Assembly (NCBI GenBank): GCA_004556545.1
Contig: SFGO01000063.1
Span: 1-27,475 of the forward strand
Reading direction: 5' to 3'
DNA from: Clostridiales bacterium
GTDB lineage: Bacteria > Bacillota > Clostridia > Christensenellales > Aristaeellaceae
Length of the DNA: 27,475 nucleotides
The position numbers were made by a program, and so were the translations under genes. Shown here piece after piece: positions 1 to 7,369 of the stretch (position 1 is the first letter of the stretch; the number at the start of each line of letters is the position of its first letter). The notes below the pieces were generated by a model, which was not told where the DNA came from, searched no databases, and saw only the letters and a list, made by a program, of their open reading frames with translations.

Positions 1-79
1 TCACTCAAAATTCTTGACTGTTCTTGCGTTCTTTCCTTATTCTGTATCGTTTTCAAGGTTCGTTGCTCTCAAGCGAGCT
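1..79 (-). other. Probable rRNA operon leader (5' end of pre-16S transcript)
   Basis: Read on the minus strand, the segment after the promoter at 85-113 contains GAACCTTGAAAAC and then an A/G-rich stretch running off the left edge. A CTTGAAAAC block of this kind is typical of the leader or boxA-like region before 16S rRNA in Bacillota. A small GCTC/GAGC hairpin lies close to the predicted start of transcription. No 16S sequence itself is inside the window, so the rRNA gene is inferred from promoter strength and leader character. A leader of another stable RNA is the main alternative. Confidence 0.6.
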
Positions 80-84
80 TGTAT

Positions 85-113
85 ATAATACCACGCACCC
101 GTTTTTTTGTCAA
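85..113 (-). promoter_or_regulatory. Strong leftward promoter, probably rrn
   Basis: On the minus strand there is a perfect -35 TTGACA (108-113), a 17-bp spacer and -10 TATTAT (85-90). A-tracts lie directly upstream (T-runs on the plus strand, about 114-141) and resemble an UP element. Near-consensus boxes plus upstream A-tracts are usual for rRNA promoters. Transcription would start near 78 and leave the window. The rest of 114-264 is T-rich and I see no gene in it. Confidence 0.8.
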
Positions 114-264
114 CACTTTTTTTGAAATTTTTTTACTTTTTTTGTCTTCTTTTTCCAACCCCTTATTTTCCAACGGTTTGCGTTCATTCTTAGAATCAAT
201 TTTCCTCTTTTTTCTCCCCTTGGGCCGTTCTCTTTTTCTCGGCTCGCCCAAAATTCTTTCGCTG

Positions 265-291
265 TTAGCACTCTTTTTCGTTGAGTGCTAA
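265..291. promoter_or_regulatory. CIRCE element (HrcA operator)
   Basis: TTAGCACTC, nine bases, GAGTGCTAA: a perfect match to the CIRCE inverted repeat bound by the heat-shock repressor HrcA. It lies 180 bp before htpG and just upstream of the predicted htpG promoter. hrcA itself is not in the window. Confidence 0.95.
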
Positions 292-298
292 TTTTCTA

Positions 299-327
299 TT
301 GCATTTCCGTTCCCGCTCTGCTAAAAT
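299..327 (+). promoter_or_regulatory. Predicted htpG promoter
   Basis: TTGCAT (299-304), a 17-bp spacer and TAAAAT (322-327) form a reasonable vegetative promoter facing htpG. The CIRCE element ends 8 bp upstream of the -35 box, so HrcA would sit immediately upstream of, and possibly touching, the polymerase site. The expected start is near 334, which gives a leader of about 137 nt. Confidence 0.5.
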
Positions 328-333
328 ACCGTC

Positions 334-353
334 TGGAAGCATTTTTGCTTCCA
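334..353 (+). other. 5' UTR hairpin of htpG mRNA
   Basis: TGGAAGCA, TTTT loop, TGCTTCCA form a perfect 8-bp stem at the predicted 5' end of the htpG transcript. Such a 5' hairpin can protect mRNA from decay; here that is inference. It lacks the T-run of a terminator. Confidence 0.45.
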
Positions 354-470
354 CCTTCCCATCTGAAACACCGTTCCTTCATTATATTGTTCACGGATAG
401 CACCTCACATATGCCATCCCCACCGTAATAAAGGAACATCCATCACGCAACATTAACGGAGGCGTCTGCT

Positions 471-2363
471 ATGACCCAACAGCAAAAAGGCAACATTTCC
501 ATCCACGCGCAAAACATCATGCCCATCATTAAGCGCTGGCTCTATTCCGATAAGGACATCTTCGTCCGCGAAATGGTTTCCAACGGCTGTGATGCCATCA
601 CCAAAGAAAAAATGCTGCACCCCGACCAGGAATGCGACTATCGTGTCACTGTCACGCTGGATAAAGAAGCAAAAGAGATTCGTTTTTCCGATAACGGCAT
701 CGGCATGACGGCCGAGGAAGTCGAAAAGTACATCAACCAGGTCGCTTTCTCCGGTGCCGAAGAATTCCTGAAGAATTACGAGGGCGATAACAAGGGCGGC
801 ATTATCGGCCACTTTGGTCTGGGCTTCTATTCCGCCTTTATGGTCGCGGATAAAGTCACCATCGATACCCTCTCCGGCACAGAAGGCGCCGAACCCGTCC
901 GCTGGATCAGCGAGGACGGCATGGCCTTCACCATGGACACCGGCGACCGCACCGAGCGCGGCACCGTCATCACCCTTCATATTTCGGAGGAAGAATCCGA
1001 ATTTTTGGAGGAATACCGCCTGCGCGAGGTGCTTCGCCGTTACTGCGGCTTCATGGCCACGCCCGTCTACTTTGACATTGTCAAGAAGGAAGAGCCCGCT
1101 GCCGATCAGCCTGCCGACCCCGAAACTCCGGAAGACGGCGAAACGCCCAAGGCGGACGAAGCGCCCAAGGGCCCGGAGCTGATCAACGCCACCCCTGCCC
1201 TCTGGCTCAAGAATCCCAAGGATTGCACGCCAGATGAATACAAATTCTTCTATCATGACGTGTTCCACACCTTTGATGATCCGCTGTTCTACGTCCACCT
1301 GAACGTGGATTATCCCTTTAATCTGAAGGGCATCCTTTACTTCCCCAAGCTGACCAACGATTTCGGCACCAAGGAAGGCGAAATCAAGCTCTTCAGCGGT
1401 CAGGTCTTCGTGGCGGATAATATCAAAGAGGTCATTCCCGAGTTCCTGATGCTGCTCAAGGGCGTAATCGACTGCCCCGACCTGCCTCTGAACGTCAGCC
1501 GCAGCTTCCTGCAGAACGACGGTTATGTCAAGAAGCTGTCCGCCTACATCACCCGGAAGGTGGCGGACAAGCTGACCGGCCTGTTCAATACCGAGCGTGA
1601 CAACTACCAGAAGTACTGGGACGACATTCACCCCTTCGTCAAGTACGGCTGCATGCGGGACGCCAAGTTCTTTGAGCAGGTAAAGGATACGCTCCTCTTC
1701 AAGACCACCAAGGGCGAATACCTGACCCTGTCCGAATATCTGAGCAAGAACGAAGGCAAGATCGGCAAGAAGGTCATCTACACCAACGATCCTACCCGTC
1801 AGGCCGCCAATGTGGCGCTGTACGACAACGAGGGTGTCGACGTAGTCGTGATGGATTCTCTGATCGATCTGAACTTCGTCAGCTTCATGGAGTATTCCGC
1901 CGGTGTGGACGGTCTCAGCTTTGCCCGCGTGGATGCGGACAGCGAGGCCTTCCAGAAGGAGCAGACGGAAGAAGAAAAGAAGCAAAGCGAAGAAGACGCC
2001 AAAAAGCTGACCGATCTCTTTGCGGAGGCGACCGGCAGCAAAGATCTGACGGTTAAACTCAGCGCCCTGAAGGATGAATCCCTTCCCGCCATGCTGGTGC
2101 AGGAGGAGCAGGGCCGCCGCTTCTCCGAAATGGGCCGCATTTACGGTCAGGATTTCAAGCTGCCCGAGCGCTACACGCTGGTGCTGAACGCTTCCAACCC
2201 GGTGGTTCGCTCCCTGATCGACGGCGAGGATGGCGAAAAGCGTACCATGCTGGCGGCGCAGCTCTTTGATCTGGCCCGGATGAGCACCCGTCCTCTGGAA
2301 AAGGATGAAATCACCGCTTTCCTTGCCCGTTCCAACAAGCTGCTGGAAATGCTCTGCAAATAA
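471..2363 (+). CDS. htpG: Chaperone protein HtpG (Hsp90)
   Basis: Cytosolic ATP-driven chaperone of the Hsp90 family, 630 residues, close to the usual bacterial length. The N-terminal GHKL ATPase shows the REMVSNGCDA helix with the expected catalytic Glu34, DNGIGM at 74-79, and the GHFGLGFYSAF lid region at 113-123. The middle and C-terminal domains follow, with the NVSR segment intact. Residues about 205-237 form a Pro/Glu/Asp/Lys-rich linker between the N and middle domains, longer than usual in bacterial HtpG. The start ATG is preceded by ACGGAGG. The upstream CIRCE element suggests HrcA control, unlike B. subtilis, where htpG is not in the HrcA regulon. A terminator follows directly, so it is probably transcribed alone. 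Confidence 0.96.
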   Translation: MTQQQKGNISIHAQNIMPIIKRWLYSDKDIFVREMVSNGCDAITKEKMLHPDQECDYRVTVTLDKEAKEIRFSDNGIGMTAEEVEKYINQVAFSGAEEFLKNYEGDNKGGIIGHFGLGFYSAFMVADKVTIDTLSGTEGAEPVRWISEDGMAFTMDTGDRTERGTVITLHISEEESEFLEEYRLREVLRRYCGFMATPVYFDIVKKEEPAADQPADPETPEDGETPKADEAPKGPELINATPALWLKNPKDCTPDEYKFFYHDVFHTFDDPLFYVHLNVDYPFNLKGILYFPKLTNDFGTKEGEIKLFSGQVFVADNIKEVIPEFLMLLKGVIDCPDLPLNVSRSFLQNDGYVKKLSAYITRKVADKLTGLFNTERDNYQKYWDDIHPFVKYGCMRDAKFFEQVKDTLLFKTTKGEYLTLSEYLSKNEGKIGKKVIYTNDPTRQAANVALYDNEGVDVVVMDSLIDLNFVSFMEYSAGVDGLSFARVDADSEAFQKEQTEEEKKQSEEDAKKLTDLFAEATGSKDLTVKLSALKDESLPAMLVQEEQGRRFSEMGRIYGQDFKLPERYTLVLNASNPVVRSLIDGEDGEKRTMLAAQLFDLARMSTRPLEKDEITAFLARSNKLLEMLCK

Positions 2364-2380
2364 CCTTGCCGATTCCCTTT

Positions 2381-2424
2381 TACGAGGAAGAAGGGTTTTT
2401 CCCCTTCTTCCTCGTATTCTTTTA
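2381..2424 (+). terminator. Rho-independent terminator after htpG
   Basis: A perfect 15-bp stem, TACGAGGAAGAAGGG with its complement at 2402-2416, has a 6-nt loop and is followed by TTCTTTTATGTT. It lies 18 bp after the htpG stop codon. Confidence 0.9.
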
Positions 2425-2519
2425 TGTTGCTTTTTATTTCGCCGAAATTCCGGCGTAACCTTCCCCTTCGCCTTTGCCTTTTCGCAAAGGCCGCCGGGGT
2501 ACGAAAGGAGCCGTTTTCC

Positions 2520-3428
2520 ATGCACCGACGCATCATCGCCCTCCTGCTTTGCCTGCTGGTTCTGTTTCCTGCTTTCGCCTTGGCTGATTCTACTCCCCGG
2601 GAGATCACCCCGCTGAGTCCCGAAGAAATTCCCGAACCTACGGAAGGCATGCATCATTACCTGCTCGCCTGCACCGATACCTGGGACGGCGATCCCAACA
2701 ATCTGGGCAACACGGACGGCGTTGTGCTGGTAACGCTGGATACGGTTCAGCGCCGGATCATTTTCTGCACGCTCACCCGGGAAATGCTCATCCGCCGCCC
2801 GGACGGCGCTATCGGCCGCTTTACCTATATCGCCAAAAATTACGGCATTGACGCGCTGCTGGACATCGTCGGCACCCATTTCGGCATCAAGGTGGATCAA
2901 TACGCCATTTTCTGCATGAACAACATTCAGGATATCATCGATGCCATGGGCGGCGTTACCCTCACCGTCACCGATGCCGAAGCCGATTATCTCAACCGCT
3001 ACCGCATCGCCCGGGACGCGACCACCCCCAGCATGGCCAAGGCGGGAACCTATCTGTTCGGCGGTCATGCCGCGGTCATTTACATGCGGATCCGCAAGGT
3101 GGGCGGCGATGGCGACGCGGGCCGAACCCGCCGCATCCGTACTGTTTTGACCACCCTGACCGAAAAATACGCCGACGCCACGCTGGATGACGCGCTTCGG
3201 ATTCTGGGTGTCGTTTCCGACAGTCTGATCACCACTAACATGAAGCTGGATGATATGATGACGGCAGTCGGCTATGCGCTGGAGCTGCGCGGCGTTACGC
3301 CCGAGGGCTACCAGCTTCCCCCGCGGGACTGTCTCTCCCCCATCACCTATGTGGGCATGCAAACCTATCAGGTGGATTTTGACCGCTGCCGCGAGTATAT
3401 CCGCGATATTCTGAATCCCGCGCCCTAA
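2520..3428 (+). CDS. Secreted LytR-CpsA-Psr (LCP) family protein
   Basis: LCP enzymes transfer undecaprenyl-linked glycopolymers such as teichoic acids or capsule onto peptidoglycan outside the membrane. This 302-residue protein has LCP features: a hydrophobic strand then TDGVVLVTLD near 65-74, Arg88 in the position of the usual SxPRD motif (here TREM), YGIDALLDIV followed by a DQY strand, GGVTLTVTDAE, and the Arg-rich GRTRRIRTVL helix. The start ATG at 2520 follows GAAAGGAG; the reading frame extends upstream, but only this start has a ribosome site. Residues 1-22 look like a cleavable signal peptide (hydrophobic core, ALA before Asp23) rather than the permanent membrane anchor common in this family. 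Two short GC hairpins precede the gene, one at 2470-2491. Family assignment is good; the polymer handled is unknown. Confidence 0.82.
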   Translation: MHRRIIALLLCLLVLFPAFALADSTPREITPLSPEEIPEPTEGMHHYLLACTDTWDGDPNNLGNTDGVVLVTLDTVQRRIIFCTLTREMLIRRPDGAIGRFTYIAKNYGIDALLDIVGTHFGIKVDQYAIFCMNNIQDIIDAMGGVTLTVTDAEADYLNRYRIARDATTPSMAKAGTYLFGGHAAVIYMRIRKVGGDGDAGRTRRIRTVLTTLTEKYADATLDDALRILGVVSDSLITTNMKLDDMMTAVGYALELRGVTPEGYQLPPRDCLSPITYVGMQTYQVDFDRCREYIRDILNPAP

Positions 3429-3485
3429 CCGCCGCGTTTTTCCTTCTCTTTTTCCTATCTTCCATTATAGAAAGGCTTGTCCCTT

Positions 3486-5405
3486 ATGATTCTCATTTCC
3501 GTTCAGGAGCTTCAAAAGAGCTTCGGTATCCACGAAGTCCTCCGCAGCGTCACCTTCAGCCTGCAAAAAGGGGAAAAAATGGGCCTTGTCGGGGTCAACG
3601 GCTGCGGCAAGACGACCCTCATGCGCCTGATTGCCGGAGAGATGCAGCCGGACGGCGGCGCGATTCACCGCAATAAGGATCTTCGCGTGGGCTATCTGGC
3701 CCAGTTGGACGATATTCCCCTGACCGATACGGTCTGGGGAGCTTTGCTCCGCGTATTTGAGCCCATCCGCGCCATGGAGCGCCGCATGGCCGAAGTTGAA
3801 ACGCTGCTGGAGACCGCCGACCCCGAAACGGCGCTACGTCTTTCCGCCGAGTATCAGCGGCTGACCGAAAGCTACAACGCCCAGCAGGGCTATGCCTACG
3901 AAGGCGAGATGCTCCGGGTGCTGAACGGTCTCGGTCTGAAGCCCGAAATGCATCAGCGGCTGGTCTCCACCCTTTCCGGCGGCGAGCGCACCCGCCTTTC
4001 TCTGGCGAAGCTGCTGCTGCAGAAGCCGGACATCATCCTCATGGACGAGCCCACCAACCATCTGGATCTGGAAGCCATCGAGTGGCTTCAGGATTACCTG
4101 ACCGATTATAAGGGTTCGCTTCTGCTGATCAGCCACGACCGCTATTTTCTCGACCATGTCTGTAATACCATGGGCGAGCTGCTGGGCGGCAAACTGATCA
4201 AATTCACCGGCAACTACACCGAATATATGAAAAAACGCACAGCTGATTTTGAGACCCGCATGAAGGCCTACGAGCTTCAGCAGAAGGAGATTCAGCGGGA
4301 GCAGGCCATCATTGAGCGCTATCGCAGCTTCAACCGGGAAAAGAGCATCAAAGCCGCCGAGAGCCGGGAAAAGCGGCTGGCCAAAGTAGAGCGGCTGGAA
4401 AAGCCGGTGGAGGAGCAGCACGTCCGCTTCACCTTCGACGCCCGCCGCCGCAGCGGCGAGGAAGCGCTGGAGGTTCGGGAACTGAGCAAATCCTTTGAGG
4501 GAAAGACCGTTTTCCAGAATCTTTCCTTCAAACTCCGCACCGGCGACCGGGTGGCGCTCATCGGCCCCAACGGCGTGGGAAAAAGCACGCTTTTCCGAAT
4601 CCTGACCCACCAGCTGAACCCCGATCACGGCAGCGTCCGCTTCGGCGTCAATATCGATATTGGCTATTACGATCAGCACCAACAGAATCTGAATCCCCAG
4701 AACACCATTCTGGATGAGGTCTGGAACGCCTTCCCCAAGCTGGAGCAGACCCGCATCCGCAGTGCATTGGGGCTGTTTCTCTTCACCGGCGACGAGGTTT
4801 TCGAAAAAATCGAAAAGCTCTCCGGCGGCGAACGGGGCCGGGTAGCGCTGACCAAGCTGATGCTCCAGCAGGATAACCTTCTCCTGCTGGACGAACCCAC
4901 CAACCATCTGGACATGGACAGCCGCGAGGTGCTGGAGGACGCGCTGCGGGATTTTCCCGGCACCATTCTGGCCATCAGCCACGACCGCTACTTCATCAAC
5001 CGCTTTGCCGAAAAGGTCATGGTCATGGAGCAGGACGGCGTAACGGAATATCTGGGCAATTTCGATGATTATATCGAAAAGCGGGATCGTCCCCGTCCCC
5101 CGGTATCCTCCTTGGAGGACGAACCCACCCGCACGGCCCAGATCCGGGAGAAAAAGAAAAACCGCCAGCAGAACGCCCTTCTTCGGGAATTAAAAGCGGC
5201 GGTAGAGAAGGCCGAAGCGGCCATCGAGCAAAACGAGCGGGAAATGGCCCGACTGGAAGCCGAGCTGGCCCGCCCCGAAACCTATCACGATCTGGAAGCC
5301 ATGCGCCGCCTGACCGAAAGCTATCAGGCCGAGCAGGACAAAACCGAGGCCCTCTACGAAGCGCTGGAAGCAGCGGAATCCGCCCTTTCCGAAGCGTCTG
5401 AATAA
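3486..5405 (+). CDS. ABC-F family ATP-binding protein
   Basis: A soluble tandem ABC ATPase of 639 residues with no membrane segment. The first cassette has Walker A GVNGCGKT (36-43), signature LSGGERTR (from 163) and Walker B with DEPTNHLD (182-194). The linker around 235-310 is helical and charged, as in the ABC-F ribosome-contact arm. The second cassette has GPNGVGKS (360-367), LSGGERGR (from 445) and LLLLDEPTNHLD. The C-terminal 80 residues are Glu/Lys/Arg-rich and look coiled-coil, as in Uup and YdiF types. ABC-F proteins act on ribosomes in translation or antibiotic protection, not in transport. The ATG at 3486 was chosen because AGAAAGG lies 10 bases upstream; a TTG nine bases earlier is too close to that site. 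It could be a housekeeping paralogue or a resistance factor; the sequence alone does not decide. Confidence 0.92.
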   Translation: MILISVQELQKSFGIHEVLRSVTFSLQKGEKMGLVGVNGCGKTTLMRLIAGEMQPDGGAIHRNKDLRVGYLAQLDDIPLTDTVWGALLRVFEPIRAMERRMAEVETLLETADPETALRLSAEYQRLTESYNAQQGYAYEGEMLRVLNGLGLKPEMHQRLVSTLSGGERTRLSLAKLLLQKPDIILMDEPTNHLDLEAIEWLQDYLTDYKGSLLLISHDRYFLDHVCNTMGELLGGKLIKFTGNYTEYMKKRTADFETRMKAYELQQKEIQREQAIIERYRSFNREKSIKAAESREKRLAKVERLEKPVEEQHVRFTFDARRRSGEEALEVRELSKSFEGKTVFQNLSFKLRTGDRVALIGPNGVGKSTLFRILTHQLNPDHGSVRFGVNIDIGYYDQHQQNLNPQNTILDEVWNAFPKLEQTRIRSALGLFLFTGDEVFEKIEKLSGGERGRVALTKLMLQQDNLLLLDEPTNHLDMDSREVLEDALRDFPGTILAISHDRYFINRFAEKVMVMEQDGVTEYLGNFDDYIEKRDRPRPPVSSLEDEPTRTAQIREKKKNRQQNALLRELKAAVEKAEAAIEQNEREMARLEAELARPETYHDLEAMRRLTESYQAEQDKTEALYEALEAAESALSEASE

Positions 5406-5412
5406 AACACCT

Positions 5413-5459
5413 AAAAAATGCCGCCTTCCCCTGTTTTTCAGGGAAATGCGGCATTTTTT
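5413..5459. terminator. Bidirectional terminator between convergent genes
   Basis: AAAAAATGCCGC (5413-5424) pairs with GCGGCATTTTTT (5448-5459), with an inner CCCTG/CAGGG stem. The A-run and T-run flanks let it terminate the ABC-F gene rightwards and the MBL gene leftwards. Confidence 0.92.
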
Positions 5460-5461
5460 CT

Positions 5462-6067
5462 TTACTCTGTATCCCCCACCACGATCTCCGGGCTGTTTTT
5501 GTTTCTCCGGCTGTAAATTTCCTCCAACTCCTCGATCACTGCTTCCCGCTCCCGAACCATTCCCTTCCAATGGCTGACGAGCAGATAGGGCACGCGCAGC
5601 CCTTTCAGCACGGCGATCTCCTCTTTCAGAAATTGTGCGTTATAAACGCAGCGTCCCGCTTTCATCCGGCCATATAAAGCGTCGCCAACAAAAGCGTATT
5701 GGCCGTCCACCTCCAGTCCCAGACAGCCTTTTGCGTGGCTGGACGGCAACGGAAAAATCCGCAAACGGCCTTCCGTCCGTTCCTGTTCCACGATCGTTCC
5801 CCGGCCCATATGCCGGCAGGTTTCTTTGGATCCATACAAAGCCCCTTCATGGATTCGTTCGATGTTTCCGGTGTGATCCCGATGGAAATGGGACAGGACG
5901 ATGTTCGCGCCCTCCATCCTTGGGTCTGCGTTTTCTTCACCGTCGCCCACATCATAAAACCAGAGCTGCCCATTTTCCCTGATGACGCCCACGTCCGCCG
6001 AAAGCGGGTTTTCAGAGGCCTCCCAGTAGCCGATTTCTTCACTGATGACTCTGAATTTTCTCTCCAT
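5462..6067 (-). CDS. MBL-fold metallo-hydrolase
   Basis: A 201-residue cytosolic protein of the metallo-beta-lactamase fold. The metal motif HxHxDH is intact as HFHRDH at 60-65. Later ligands are visible as SSHAKG, the Asp in FVGDALYGR and the His in LLVSHWKG. These make a two-metal hydrolase or related enzyme plausible. Substrates of the family vary widely (thioesters, phosphodiesters, lactones) and nothing here points to one. It follows apbE on the same strand after 66 bp and probably shares its transcript, although I see no functional link. The ribosome site is weak (an AAGAAGG-type stretch further upstream). It shares a bidirectional terminator with the convergent ABC-F gene. Confidence 0.85.
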   Translation of the reverse strand: MERKFRVISEEIGYWEASENPLSADVGVIRENGQLWFYDVGDGEENADPRMEGANIVLSHFHRDHTGNIERIHEGALYGSKETCRHMGRGTIVEQERTEGRLRIFPLPSSHAKGCLGLEVDGQYAFVGDALYGRMKAGRCVYNAQFLKEEIAVLKGLRVPYLLVSHWKGMVREREAVIEELEEIYSRRNKNSPEIVVGDTE

Positions 6068-6133
6068 TGCCAGCGCCCGCCTTCTTTTTCAAGCGTTCTG
6101 TCATTCTTCACGGAAGCCCGCAATTTTTCGCTG

Positions 6134-7162
6134 TTATTTCGGCCATCCGTCGCTGTATTCCAGTGTGCCGTTCTCCCGTACCCAAAGCGCCTCCACGCCT
6201 TCCCAGCCGTTTACCAGTGCCTTTCCATCCTCCACCGGCATCGCAAACAGGGCGGTAGACAGCGCGTCCGCCAGCCCCGAATCCTCCGCCAGCACGGAAA
6301 CCGCCCAGCTGTATTCCGCCGGATAAAGGGTATCCGGGTCAATAATATGATGGTACTGCTTTCCATCCACCGTGTAATAGCGCTGATAGCTGCCGCTGGT
6401 CACCAGCGACGCATCCGTCAGATCGATCACCGTGAGATTCTGTTCTGCGGCGGTCAGGTCAGGATTCTGCACGCCCGCCCGCCAGGGCGTTCCGTCTCCT
6501 TTTTTCCCGATGGAGCGCAGATTCCCGCCGATGCTCATCAGCAGGCTTTGCACGCCCTGCGCTTCCAGCTTTCGGGCCGTCCGCTCCACCGCATACCCCT
6601 TGGCGATAGCGCCCACGTCCAGCGACATTTGCGGGTCAGCCAGATAGACCGTCCGTTCCTCCGGGTCCAGCACCACCTGCTCTATATCCGCATGCTTGGC
6701 TGCGGCCAGCAGCTCTTCCACCGTCGGAATCGCCGCATATTCCGGTTGTTCCAGCCCAAGCTCCCTGTACTCATGCCAGATCGAAAGCACGCTTCCCAGC
6801 GCAATATTGGTTTTCCCGCCGGTTTGGACAAACATTTCCTTTCCAAAGGCGACCAGCTCGTATACCGCCTCATCCACCGCCACCGGCGCGATTCCGGCGT
6901 TCTGGTTGACGGTATAAAGATTGTTCACACCCTCGTAGGCGTGATAAATGTCAAACAGCTGATGGTAGTTCTTCAGCTCGTCATGAACCTCCTGCAGGAT
7001 CTCCTGCGCGTCCTCCTGCGTATCGGCATAGACCACGACCTGAGAAAACGTATCAAACACGTCCAGAAAGCTGGTTTCATACCGTTTGCTTTCCGCCGCC
7101 GCGCAGGGCACAAGGGCTGTCCAAAGCAGCAGTACCGCGGCCCATCCCGTCCATTTCCGCAT
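6134..7162 (-). CDS. apbE: FAD:protein FMN transferase (ApbE family)
   Basis: ApbE attaches FMN covalently to Thr or Ser of target flavoproteins such as RnfG/NqrC-type subunits, outside the membrane. The 342-residue protein starts at the ATG with GGGAGG upstream; a longer frame begins 17 codons earlier without such a site. Residues 1-23 form a signal peptide (basic start, WAAVLLLWTALV core, AAA). A Cys lies at position 20 as LVPC, a poor lipobox, so lipoprotein status is uncertain. ApbE landmarks are GGKTNIALGSVLSIWHEYR, DVGAIAKGYAVE, LLMSIGGNLRSIG, VTSGSYQRYY and HHIIDPDTLYPA, which carries the magnesium and flavin site residues. No flavinylation target or Rnf gene is present in the window. 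Confidence 0.93.
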   Translation of the reverse strand: MRKWTGWAAVLLLWTALVPCAAAESKRYETSFLDVFDTFSQVVVYADTQEDAQEILQEVHDELKNYHQLFDIYHAYEGVNNLYTVNQNAGIAPVAVDEAVYELVAFGKEMFVQTGGKTNIALGSVLSIWHEYRELGLEQPEYAAIPTVEELLAAAKHADIEQVVLDPEERTVYLADPQMSLDVGAIAKGYAVERTARKLEAQGVQSLLMSIGGNLRSIGKKGDGTPWRAGVQNPDLTAAEQNLTVIDLTDASLVTSGSYQRYYTVDGKQYHHIIDPDTLYPAEYSWAVSVLAEDSGLADALSTALFAMPVEDGKALVNGWEGVEALWVRENGTLEYSDGWPK

Positions 7163-7306
7163 GTTTTTTCCTCCCTGTTTTTTCAATAATGCGCTGATAA
7201 ACCATTTCTTCACAGGGCAGCGTTTTTCCTGTTTTGCTGCTTTTCTTTCCCTTCCCTTTCCTCTTTTCTCCGTCTGCCGTCAAACCTATGCATTTTCCCG
7301 ATTCTG

Positions 7307-7315
7307 TGCTATAAT
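7307..7315 (+). promoter_or_regulatory. Extended -10 promoter for the 7370-13946 gene cluster
   Basis: TGCTATAAT is a perfect extended -10 (TGn plus TATAAT), placed 55 bp before the GTG start at 7370. No good -35 is seen at the proper distance, which extended -10 promoters tolerate. The T/C-rich DNA between 7163 and 7300 shows no gene. Confidence 0.65.
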
Positions 7316-7369
7316 AAAAAACTGTGCAGATTGCTGCACCTTAGTCCTGAGGCAGGGGGAGGAAACGCC

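Noticed and set aside
69..291. Small frames on both strands in the T-rich region before htpG
   Set aside because: Lys/Arg-rich or Phe/Leu-rich low-complexity translation from T-tracts; the region holds promoters and CIRCE instead.
453..3362. A 969-codon open frame on the minus strand opposite htpG and the LCP gene
   Set aside because: It spans two well-recognised genes and their terminator and has low-complexity, unrecognisable translation. Such frames arise opposite GC-rich codon-biased genes.
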